From assembly GCA_000431275.1 (NCBI GenBank), contig HF989186.1, forward strand, positions 23,746 through 49,500: 25,755 nt of DNA, written 5' to 3'. Positions 17,236 to 24,727 of the stretch are shown here, piece by piece; the stretch's first letter is position 1, and every line of letters begins with the position of its first letter. The DNA is from Prevotella sp. CAG:755. Its GTDB lineage: Bacteria > Bacteroidota > Bacteroidia > Bacteroidales > Bacteroidaceae. The translations under genes and the position numbers were made by a program. The notes under the pieces were generated by a model, which was not told the origin of the DNA, searched no databases, and saw nothing but the letters and a program-made list of their open reading frames with translations.

Positions 17236-18101
17236 TGTTTCAAACTGGGGTTTGAAGGCAGGACAGCACGAAGCATGCGCGTCCGCCCGAACTGGTCGCG
17301 GCGCAGTTCGACAGGATCGTAGCCTGCCCTGCGGAACACCCCGGCGGTTTCTTCGCCGAGCGCTTCATTCAGCTCCACGTAGATGCGGCCCAGCGGACGC
17401 AGGCACTGCCGGCCCAAACGGGCCAGCGCATGGTAGAAACGAAGCGCATCATCGTCGGGCACGAAAAGGGCCAACGCCGGCTCACGCCCGACGACATGGG
17501 CTTCCATTGCCGTCCGCTCTGACTCACGCACGTAGGGGGGGTTGCTCGCCACGACGTCAAAACCTTCTGCCACACACGGCGGGCTGAGCAAATCAGCCCG
17601 AACGAATTTCACTGCGGCGTCCAGCCGGGCAGCATTGCGCCGCGCCACAGCGAGAGCCTCAGGCGAAACATCCCACGCCTCAACTTCGGTACCGGGCAAG
17701 TCGAGGGCAAGGGTGATGGCAATGCAACCGCTCCCCGTGCCACCGTCAAGCAGGCGGCTGCCCGGCGCGAGTCCGTCTGCCTCCACCCAAGCCACGAGTT
17801 CTTCGGTCTCGGGCCGGGGAATGAGCACCGCCGGCTCCACCTCGAACGTCCGCCCGGCAAAGCGCGCCGTGCCCAAAACATACTGCACGGGCTCGCCGGC
17901 TTCAAGGCGCTCCAAGATCCGTGCGAGGTGTTGCCGCTCGTCTGCCGAAAATTGCCTAACTTTGCCTGCATACACATCGACAGGCCGAAGGCCGAACGCG
18001 TCGTCGAGCACCACGCGCACAATGGCGCGAGCCTCACGCTCATCGTAAAGCGGGACAAGCCGCCGCCAGAGCGTGGAAAGCGTATGAGCATCTGTGTCCA
18101 T
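17232..18101 (-). CDS. prmC: Peptide chain release factor N5-glutamine methyltransferase
   Basis: S-adenosylmethionine-dependent enzyme that methylates the GGQ glutamine of release factors RF1 and RF2; 289 residues. The N-terminal helical domain contains GEPVQYVLGTARFAGR. The Rossmann methyltransferase domain has LIPRPETEELVAWV, the SAM-binding LLDGGTGSGCIAITLAL and the substrate motif NPPY at 187-190. The ATG at 18101 is preferred although the frame is open to 18407, because a TACCTTTG box ends 5 bases before it. The mRNA is therefore probably leaderless or nearly so. recX follows with a 4-base overlap. Confidence 0.93.
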   Translation of the reverse strand: MDTDAHTLSTLWRRLVPLYDEREARAIVRVVLDDAFGLRPVDVYAGKVRQFSADERQHLARILERLEAGEPVQYVLGTARFAGRTFEVEPAVLIPRPETEELVAWVEADGLAPGSRLLDGGTGSGCIAITLALDLPGTEVEAWDVSPEALAVARRNAARLDAAVKFVRADLLSPPCVAEGFDVVASNPPYVRESERTAMEAHVVGREPALALFVPDDDALRFYHALARLGRQCLRPLGRIYVELNEALGEETAGVFRRAGYDPVELRRDQFGRTRMLRAVLPSNPSLKQ

Positions 18102-18106
18102 GCGTG

Positions 18107-18137
18107 CAAAGGTAGCGAAAGGCGTGAGCCGGAGCAA
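18107..18137 (-). promoter_or_regulatory. Promoter of prmC-recX, likely leaderless
   Basis: Minus-strand TACCTTTG (18114 to 18107) with -33 TTG (18137 to 18135, context CTCTTG) exactly 20 bp upstream. Only 5 bases separate the box from the prmC ATG, so transcription should start at or beside the start codon. The -33 region and part of the spacer (CGCCTTTC) are shared with the promoter at 6332-6362. Confidence 0.65.
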
Positions 18138-18185
18138 GAGAAAGCCAGCTTTCTTCTTGGGCTGGTCAGGACGCACGCACTTCCA
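18123..18185. repeat. 21-bp-period intergenic repeat (locus E, three units)
   Basis: Units at 18123-18143, 18144-18164 and 18165-18185 lie between prmC (-) and the small + strand ORF. CCAGC (18145-18149) and GCTGG (18160-18164) form a dyad. The first unit contains the -33 box of the prmC promoter. The third unit (GTCAGGACG...CTTCCA) fits the family consensus best. Confidence 0.55.
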
Positions 18186-18215
18186 CCCATCCGCCGTAAT
18201 CAAAATCCGACCGCA

Positions 18216-18416
18216 ATGAAACACATCCGAACTGCCCTTCTCTATCTTCTCAGCCTGCTCGCACTGATGGCTTGCGGCATAATCGTGATGAAACTCTTGG
18301 ACGCCGCCTTCACACTCGACCTCGACGGCCGCGCCGGAAGCCTCGGCGCCCGCTGCGGTCTCGTGGCGTGGCTGCTGATGACAGTCATCTCCATAAGACG
18401 CAGACATCGCAAATAA
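18216..18416 (+). CDS. Possible small two-helix membrane protein
   Basis: A 66-residue reading frame with two hydrophobic stretches, TALLYLLSLLALMACGIIVM (about 7-26) and CGLVAWLLMTVISI (about 48-61), ending in the basic tail RRRHRK. I do not recognise a family. In favour of a real gene are the membrane-protein-like composition, a plausible ATG after A-rich ATCAAAATCCG, and its fit between prmC and ribD with 47 bases to the ribD start. Against it are the absence of a clear promoter or Shine-Dalgarno and the ease with which GC-rich DNA yields open frames. Part of the larger open frame upstream, from 17928, is antisense to prmC and is not coding. Confidence 0.45.
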   Translation: MKHIRTALLYLLSLLALMACGIIVMKLLDAAFTLDLDGRAGSLGARCGLVAWLLMTVISIRRRHRK

Positions 18417-18463
18417 GCCGGCCGGCGACGTGCATTTATTATATTACCCCAAAAATGACAGCC

Positions 18464-19456
18464 ATGAACGACAAGAACTCGGACGAGAGATGGATGCGGC
18501 GCTGCCTCGACCTTGCGCGCTGCGGACGCTACGGCGCGCCGCCCAATCCCATGGTCGGTGCGGTCATCGTCTGCGACGGGCGCATCATCGGCGAAGGTTA
18601 TCACCGCCGTTGCGGCGAGGCGCACGCCGAAGTCAATGCCGTCAACTCCGTGCGACCGTCCGACCGGCCGCTGCTCCGCCACAGCACGATCTATGTCAGC
18701 CTCGAACCCTGTGCCCACTTCGGCCGGACGCCGCCCTGCGCCGAACTCATCGCCCGCCTCGGCATCCCGCACGTCGTCGTGGGATGCGTCGACCCCTTCG
18801 CCCGCGTCCAAGGGCGCGGCATCGCCATGCTGCGCGAGGCGGGCTGCGACGTGACCGTCGGCGTGCTCGACGCGGAATGCCGCGAGCTGAACCGCCGCTT
18901 CTTCGTCTTCCACACACACCACCGTCCCTACATCACGCTGAAATGGGCGCAGAGCTCCGACGGATTCATCGACCGCCAGCGCAGCGGCGGGATGCCCGCG
19001 CGCCTTTCGTCGCCCCGCTCGCTGATGGAGGTCCACCGCCTGCGGGCTCAACATGGCGCCATCCTCGTTGGCCATTCTACGCTGCGCCTCGACCATCCCC
19101 GACTCGACGTGCGTTGCTGGCCGGGCGCCTCGCCGCGCCGGCTGGTGCTGGGCCATGTCAGCCCCGACGAGCTCCCCGGAGGCTTCGAAGCATTCGCCGA
19201 CCGCAGCGAGCTGCTCGACACGCTCTACCGCGACGGCGTGCAGTCGCTCCTTGTCGAAGGCGGCGCGCAGACGCTGGCTTCCTTCCTGGCCGATGGCGTG
19301 TGGGACGAAGCCCGCGTCGAAGTGACCGGCACGGCATTGGGCGACGGCGTGGCTGCCCCCGTCGTTCCGTGCGGCCATCCCGTCCACACGGAACGTCATT
19401 TCGGCTCGCTCATCCTGCACTACCGCAATAAAGCGGCGGCGGACTTGGACGAATGA
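18464..19456 (+). CDS. ribD: Bifunctional riboflavin biosynthesis deaminase/reductase RibD
   Basis: Carries out two successive cytosolic steps of riboflavin synthesis: deamination of the diaminopyrimidine intermediate, then reduction of its ribosyl chain with NADPH. The 330-residue protein has an N-terminal cytidine-deaminase-like zinc domain with H54 and E56 in HAEVNAV, C83 in EPCAHFGRTPPC and C92. The C-terminal reductase domain starts near FITLKWAQSSDGF-like sequence (ITLKWAQSSDGFI) with LVEGG near the end. An ATG at 18455 (three residues longer, MTA) is equally possible. The longer frame to 18272 overlaps the small ORF and is not needed. No flavin-mononucleotide riboswitch is recognisable in the short upstream region, and other rib genes are not adjacent. 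Confidence 0.95.
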   Translation: MNDKNSDERWMRRCLDLARCGRYGAPPNPMVGAVIVCDGRIIGEGYHRRCGEAHAEVNAVNSVRPSDRPLLRHSTIYVSLEPCAHFGRTPPCAELIARLGIPHVVVGCVDPFARVQGRGIAMLREAGCDVTVGVLDAECRELNRRFFVFHTHHRPYITLKWAQSSDGFIDRQRSGGMPARLSSPRSLMEVHRLRAQHGAILVGHSTLRLDHPRLDVRCWPGASPRRLVLGHVSPDELPGGFEAFADRSELLDTLYRDGVQSLLVEGGAQTLASFLADGVWDEARVEVTGTALGDGVAAPVVPCGHPVHTERHFGSLILHYRNKAAADLDE

Positions 19457-19475
19457 GCGCTTTTTCTTACTTTTG
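19445..19475 (+). promoter_or_regulatory. Promoter of hflX
   Basis: TACTTTTG at 19468-19475 matches TAnnTTTG, with TTG at 19445-19447 exactly 20 bp upstream. The -33 element lies within the last codons of ribD. The hflX leader would be about 20 bases. Confidence 0.6.
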
Positions 19476-19501
19476 TTCCCCTACGACAGAAAGAACGAAC
19501 G

Positions 19502-20755
19502 ATGAAAGAATTTGTACTCTCAGAAGCGCAGACCGAAACCGCCGTACTGGTAGCCCTCATCACTCGTACACAAGACGAGCGCAAGACGAACGAATACCTC
19601 GACGAGTTGGCTTTCCTGGCTGAGACAGCCGGCGCCCGCACCGTCAAGCGCTTCACCCAGCGACTCGACCAGCCCCTTGCAGCCACCTATGTAGGCAAAG
19701 GGAAACTCGACGAAATACGCCAGTACATCGAAGAGGAGGAAGAAGCCGACCGCGAAGTCGGCATGGTCATCTTCGACGACGAGCTGAGCGCCAAACAGCT
19801 GCGCAACATCGAACGGGAACTGAAAGTAAAAATCCTCGACCGCACCTCGCTCATCCTCGACATATTCGCCATGCGCGCGCAGACGGCGAATGCCAAAACG
19901 CAAGTAGAACTGGCACAATACAAATATATGCTGCCGCGGCTGCAACGGCTTTGGACACACCTCGAACGCCAGGGCGGCGGTTCGGGTTCGGGAGGCGGAA
20001 AGGGCTCCGTCGGACTGCGCGGACCGGGCGAAACGCAGCTCGAGATGGACCGCCGTATCATCCTGAACCGAATGGCGCTGCTCAAACAGCGCTTGGCTGA
20101 CATCGACCGCCAAAAAGCGACGCAACGCAAGAACCGCGGACGCCTCATCCGTGTAGCACTCGTAGGATACACGAACGTCGGGAAATCGACGCTCATCAAC
20201 CTGCTGGCCAAGAGCGACGTATTTGCCGAGAACAAGCTCTTTGCGACGCTCGACACCACCGTGCGGAAAGTAATCATCGGCAACCTGCCCTTCCTGCTCA
20301 GCGATACGGTCGGATTTATCCGCAAAATCCCGACCGATCTTGTCGACTCGTTCAAAAGCACGCTCGACGAAGTGCGCGAGGCTGACCTGCTGCTGCACGT
20401 CGTAGACCTTTCTCACCCTGATTTCGAAGAACAGATAGACGTGGTCAACCGTACGCTGGCCGACCTTGGCTGTGCGGAAAAGCCGGTCATCATAGTGTTC
20501 AACAAGATAGACGCTTACACGTGGACGGAGAAAGCGGCGGACGACCTCACGCCTGCCACGAAAGAGAACATTTCCTTGGAAGAACTTCAACGTACATGGA
20601 TGGCGAAGATGGGCGAAGGCTGTATCTTTATCTCTGCCCGCCAGCGCGAAAACATCGAAGCGCTGAAAGACCTGCTCTATCGCCGCGTGCGTGAACTCCA
20701 CGTACAGAAGTACCCCTACAACGACTTCCTTTTCGACACCTACGAGGAGGCCTGA
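19502..20755 (+). CDS. hflX: GTPase HflX
   Basis: Ribosome-associated GTPase that in other bacteria splits stalled or heat-damaged 70S ribosomes and hibernating ribosomes. The 417-residue protein has the N-terminal HflX domain (about 1-180, with YVGKGKLDEI and the glycine-rich linker ending GLRGPGETQLEMDRR), followed by a G domain: G1 GYTNVGKST at 222-230, G3 DTVG at 268-271, G4 NKID at 334-337 and G5 ISAR near 378. A short C-terminal tail follows. It has its own promoter, overlapping the ribD 3' end, and a strong terminator after it. Confidence 0.96.
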   Translation: MKEFVLSEAQTETAVLVALITRTQDERKTNEYLDELAFLAETAGARTVKRFTQRLDQPLAATYVGKGKLDEIRQYIEEEEEADREVGMVIFDDELSAKQLRNIERELKVKILDRTSLILDIFAMRAQTANAKTQVELAQYKYMLPRLQRLWTHLERQGGGSGSGGGKGSVGLRGPGETQLEMDRRIILNRMALLKQRLADIDRQKATQRKNRGRLIRVALVGYTNVGKSTLINLLAKSDVFAENKLFATLDTTVRKVIIGNLPFLLSDTVGFIRKIPTDLVDSFKSTLDEVREADLLLHVVDLSHPDFEEQIDVVNRTLADLGCAEKPVIIVFNKIDAYTWTEKAADDLTPATKENISLEELQRTWMAKMGEGCIFISARQRENIEALKDLLYRRVRELHVQKYPYNDFLFDTYEEA

Positions 20756-20777
20756 CCCGCCCCTCGCCCCGACCGAG

Positions 20778-20824
20778 ACGCCGGACGCCGCGACTGGATT
20801 TCTCCTCGCGGCGTCCGGCGTTTT
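20778..20824 (+). terminator. Rho-independent terminator of hflX
   Basis: The perfect stem ACGCCGGACGCCGCGA (20778-20793) pairs with TCGCGGCGTCCGGCGT (20806-20821) around a 12-base loop, followed by TTT. It lies 22 bases after the hflX stop and may also serve the convergent sbcC. Confidence 0.9.
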
Positions 20825-20826
20825 CT

Positions 20827-20889
20827 GTCGGCCGACCTGTAAATCCTGGCAGCCGTCCCGCAAACCCTGTCAGCCGACTTGCAGTTCAC
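20827..20889. repeat. 21-bp-period intergenic array (locus D, three units)
   Basis: Units at 20827-20847, 20848-20868 and 20869-20889, opening GTCGGCC, GGCAGCC and GTCAGCC, lie directly after the hflX terminator T-run and before the sbcC stop. The remaining 38 bases up to sbcC hold nothing recognisable. Confidence 0.7.
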
Positions 20890-20927
20890 GATCCGGCGGT
20901 CGGATCCAAGACCAGCGCAACCGGGGG

Positions 20928-23900
20928 TCAGCTAATCTCGATGCGGCTCCGCCCACCTGTGGGCAGTTTGACGATGTGTATCTGCGGACTGATCTGCGAG
21001 CGGATCTGCTCGGTGTGGCTTATCACTCCGACTTTCCGTCCCTGCGTGCTTTCAAGGTGTGACAGGGCATCCATTACCAGTTCGAGCGACGCTTGGTCGA
21101 GGTTGCCGAACCCTTCGTCGATGAAAAGGCTCCCGATTTGCAGACTGCCTGCCGAAAGCGACGCCAAACCGAGGGCGAGCGCCAGGCTGACGATGAACGT
21201 CTCACCACCAGAGAGGGAATAAACGTAGCGACGGCGGTCGAACATGTCGCGGTCTATGATTTCGAGGTCAAGCGTACCGGGGATGGTCTGCAAACGGTAG
21301 CGCGGAGAGAAGAGGCGCAACTGGCGGTTGGCATGCTCGACGAGGAAACGGAACGTATAGCTTTGGGCCAGCTCCCGGAAGCGCTTTCCGTCAGCACTGC
21401 CAAACATGGCATTCAGCCGGGTCCAGTTCTCGCTCGCAGCGACCGCCTCGTCGAGTTCTTTCTGCAAGCCCTCGACTTGCTCCCGACGCTCTTCGTGAAT
21501 TTGAAGCTTACGGTCGAACATGGCCAACTGCTGACGCTGTTCCTCCACACTGCGCCGGGCGGCCGGGAGTGCGGCGGCCACGGCCTCAGGCGCTTCGTCG
21601 CCCTGCCCCGAAGGATGTCCGGGCTCGCCCATCAGCCGCGTGACAGCCGTGCGGGCCTGCTCCAAGCGATCAGAGGCCAGAATGCGGGCCTCGCGGATAC
21701 GGTTGAGTTCAGCGCGCAAGTCATACCAATGGCGCTCGTCGGCAAAGATGCGTTCCAACTCGGCACGCTGCAAAGGCGAACCCTCTCCGCGGCCGTTGAA
21801 ACGCAGGATCGCGCTGTCAAGCCGGCTGTTATGCTGTTGCCACTCGGCTTTCACTGCGGCATCGCTCTCGGCGAGGTTCTTGCACCGGCCGGTCAGATTG
21901 TCGAGCACGGCACGGGCCGCGTCGCAGTCGCGGCGCAGCTGTTGCTCGCGAGCCACGGCGGTATCCACATCGCGCTGCAAGACCTCAGCCTCGGCACGGG
22001 GCGAACTCTCGCCGAAAAGACGCTTCAGCCCGGCCGTCAGGGCTTCGCGGCGTTCGGCCGTGCGGGCCTGTTCTGCCTCGGCCTCACGCAGGGCGTTCTC
22101 TGCGAGCGTCACGTCGCGCCCTATCGCCGCAAGCTGCTCGCTCAACACGGCGGATTCGCGATCGCCCTGCTCGATGGCCACAGTCAACTCACACCATTTC
22201 TTATAATACCCCTCAATAATCACATGGAAGTGATCAGGATCATGACTCCAAGTGGCATACCACGCGGAAAGGGTCATGGACTTGTCCAGTTCATTATAAA
22301 GTTGCCCGCTCGCATTGTCAGCCTCGGCAATGCGTTGTTGCGTCTGCGCGATAGTCTGGTCGAGCGCTGCCAGTTCCCTGCGCTGCCGCTCGAAACGCTC
22401 GCGCATCGTGACGGCCTCTTCGCTGAGCCGGCGCAAATCGGCGTTGAGCTGATTGATGGCTTGCTGGTTGGCGTTGAACGCCGTCCACGCCCGCTGCACC
22501 TCGGCGAGCGAACGTTGCGTGTTGTCCAACAACTGCCCCAGCATCAGCCGACGGGCTTCACGGTTAACCGAAGCAGAACAGTCGGCAAACGTCCGGTCGA
22601 GCGCAGCATACGTGCCCCATTCGGACACGTCGGCATCCTGCTGCTCGCGCCGGCGTGACAAGTAGTCACGTCCGGCACTGAGCGCTACTTCACGGCGCGT
22701 CTGCTCGCTTTTCAAGGCTTCGAGTTTCTCCACCTTCGCCGTCAGTTCGCCGTCGACCTCCGTAAAGTCCTGCTCCAACTTTGAGAGGATGTGCCCCAGT
22801 TTCTGTTCAGTTTCCGTGTGATAGGGATGATGCGTCGCACCGCAGAGCGGGCACGGCGTACCTTCGCGGAGGTTATGGCGGAGTCCCTCGATGTCTTTAC
22901 TGCGGCTCAGGGTGCAGGCTTCAAGCAGGCGGGCGTGCTCGCGCCGTAGGGGAACGAGGGCCTCTTCCTGCATGGACACGGTTTGCTGGACCTGCTTTAG
23001 CTCGCGCTCGGCGCGCTCCACGTCGGCTTGCAGGCGCTCCACGTCCGCATAACCGGTAGTGATGCGGTTCCACAACGCCCGGGCTGATTCGAGCCGGGCC
23101 GCATCGCGTTGCAGGGTGGCAAGGCGCGTTTGAAGTTCCAGGCCGTCGCGTCCTTGGTTGGCCCTTCCCGCCATGTCGAGCGCCTCACGCTTCGAACGGA
23201 TCTGCTGTTCCACCTGTTCGCAGGCATCGCGCTCGGTGTCGACCGTAGCAGCCAGTTCCGCGCGCTGACGGCGGCTGCCCTCCAGCAGTTCGCCCAGACG
23301 GCGCGTCTCGGCATGCGCGCGGTTCAGCTGGTTGAGTTTGTCACACACGAGGTCATAACGCTCGAGCATCCGGCGATGCACGACGAGCGATTGCAGGTCG
23401 GCGCGGTTTTTGGCCAGGCGCTGCATGAGCGAGTCGTACTCGGCGCCTTTATTCTTATAGCCGTCGCGCGTGTTGTTGAGGAGGTTGCGCCGCTGGTCGC
23501 AGCGGACCGCAAGATGGCGAAGCTGCTCGTTCACATCATCGAGCTGACCTTGAAGGCGGTAGCCCTCATCGAGTTCCGGCCGACGGACGGCAAGGCGGCT
23601 CTCGGCCGTAGCGACGGCCTCGTGAGCGCGCTGTTGCTCTTCGGCAGCCTGGCGGACCACCTCCTTCTGGCGTCCGATCTGCGCGTCGAGCTCGGCGGCA
23701 GCCGCCTTGTTGCGTTCAATTTGCGCGGCACAGGTCAGGACATGCTGGTAAAGCTCGTGCATGGGCTGCACGCGGTCATAGCGTTCGAGGGCAGCCTCAT
23801 CATCGCGCCGGGCCACGTAGGCTTTGTGAGCGGCAGTGTACTGCGCTTCACATCTGGCCTGATCGGCCAGCGCGCCGTCGTAGGCGGCAAACCATCGGCC

Positions 23901-24701
23901 GTAAGCCGTCAACCGCTCGACGTCCGAGAGCGCATTGTCAAGGCTGGCCTGCGCCAGCCGGCGGCCTTCGACGGTCTGGGCGTAGTCGGCCTCGTCGAGC
24001 AAACCGCTTCCGGCCACAGTGCGAAGACGTTCGCGCAAGCTGTCGCAGACAGAGGCTGCGGCACGGGTCCGGTCGTAAATCCGGCGGGAGATTTCGCCAT
24101 AAATCTCCGTGCCTGTCAGTTTTTCGAGCAAGCCTGACTTTTCGCTGCGACGGGCTTTCAGAAAGTTCGAGAAGCTGTTTTGGGCCAACAGGGCTGTGCG
24201 CGTGAACTGTTCGTAGGTGAGGCCGGTGATTTCCTCTATCTGGCGGTTGATTTCGGTCTTTGTCCCGCCGAACTCCTCGGGCTGCGGGGACAGCCGGCGG
24301 AGCTGGCGCTGGGCGGGCTCGACGTTCCCGTTGCGGTTGACGCGCAAGCGCCATTCTGCCTCGTAGCGCCGGCCGTCGCGGGCGGTGAAGACCACGCGGC
24401 TGTACGCCTCGCTGCATCCGCGCCGCAGCAGGTTGCGCACATCGTCTGTCTGTATGGCGCGCACCTTTCCCTGCACCAGGCGCTCCTTGGCGTCGGTTTC
24501 GAGCCGCTCCACGCCGTCAAAGCGCGGCGCGCGGTCGTAGAGCGCCAGACAGATGGCATCAAGCAGGGTCGACTTGCCGGCACCTGTGTCGCCGGTAATT
24601 GCGAACAGACCTGCCGAACGCAGCGGCTCAACGGTGAAATCAATGATTTGCTCGCCTTCGAGCGACGTCAGGTTGCAGAGTATGATTTTCTCTATCTTCA
24701 T
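20928..24701 (-). CDS. sbcC: Exonuclease SbcC (Rad50-like ATPase)
   Basis: SMC-like ATPase subunit of the SbcCD nuclease, which opens hairpins and processes blocked DNA ends and palindromes. The 1257-residue protein begins MKIEKIILCNLTSLEG and has Walker A GDTGAGKS at 37-44. Two long coiled-coil arms flank the zinc-hook CPLC at 617-620. The C-terminal half has the ABC signature LSGGE at 1163-1167 and Walker B LFIDEGFGNLD with D1195/E1196. It is about 200 residues longer than the E. coli protein, mainly in the arms. The ATG at 24701 is preferred over a TTG at 24719, since it gives the conserved start. It begins 26 bases after the sbcD stop, an operon arrangement. The gene product could act on palindromes such as those in the repeat arrays, but that is speculation. 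Confidence 0.96.
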   Translation of the reverse strand: MKIEKIILCNLTSLEGEQIIDFTVEPLRSAGLFAITGDTGAGKSTLLDAICLALYDRAPRFDGVERLETDAKERLVQGKVRAIQTDDVRNLLRRGCSEAYSRVVFTARDGRRYEAEWRLRVNRNGNVEPAQRQLRRLSPQPEEFGGTKTEINRQIEEITGLTYEQFTRTALLAQNSFSNFLKARRSEKSGLLEKLTGTEIYGEISRRIYDRTRAAASVCDSLRERLRTVAGSGLLDEADYAQTVEGRRLAQASLDNALSDVERLTAYGRWFAAYDGALADQARCEAQYTAAHKAYVARRDDEAALERYDRVQPMHELYQHVLTCAAQIERNKAAAAELDAQIGRQKEVVRQAAEEQQRAHEAVATAESRLAVRRPELDEGYRLQGQLDDVNEQLRHLAVRCDQRRNLLNNTRDGYKNKGAEYDSLMQRLAKNRADLQSLVVHRRMLERYDLVCDKLNQLNRAHAETRRLGELLEGSRRQRAELAATVDTERDACEQVEQQIRSKREALDMAGRANQGRDGLELQTRLATLQRDAARLESARALWNRITTGYADVERLQADVERAERELKQVQQTVSMQEEALVPLRREHARLLEACTLSRSKDIEGLRHNLREGTPCPLCGATHHPYHTETEQKLGHILSKLEQDFTEVDGELTAKVEKLEALKSEQTRREVALSAGRDYLSRRREQQDADVSEWGTYAALDRTFADCSASVNREARRLMLGQLLDNTQRSLAEVQRAWTAFNANQQAINQLNADLRRLSEEAVTMRERFERQRRELAALDQTIAQTQQRIAEADNASGQLYNELDKSMTLSAWYATWSHDPDHFHVIIEGYYKKWCELTVAIEQGDRESAVLSEQLAAIGRDVTLAENALREAEAEQARTAERREALTAGLKRLFGESSPRAEAEVLQRDVDTAVAREQQLRRDCDAARAVLDNLTGRCKNLAESDAAVKAEWQQHNSRLDSAILRFNGRGEGSPLQRAELERIFADERHWYDLRAELNRIREARILASDRLEQARTAVTRLMGEPGHPSGQGDEAPEAVAAALPAARRSVEEQRQQLAMFDRKLQIHEERREQVEGLQKELDEAVAASENWTRLNAMFGSADGKRFRELAQSYTFRFLVEHANRQLRLFSPRYRLQTIPGTLDLEIIDRDMFDRRRYVYSLSGGETFIVSLALALGLASLSAGSLQIGSLFIDEGFGNLDQASLELVMDALSHLESTQGRKVGVISHTEQIRSQISPQIHIVKLPTGGRSRIEIS

Positions 24702-24727
24702 CGGTAGTTTTGCTGACAATTAAAGAC

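Noticed and set aside
17957..17964. Plus-strand TAACTTTG inside prmC, a possible promoter for the small ORF and ribD.
   Set aside because: The box matches well, but it lies 252 bases before the nearest ORF, inside a coding region, and the nearest TTG is 23 bp upstream instead of 20. By chance about a dozen such boxes are expected in this length.
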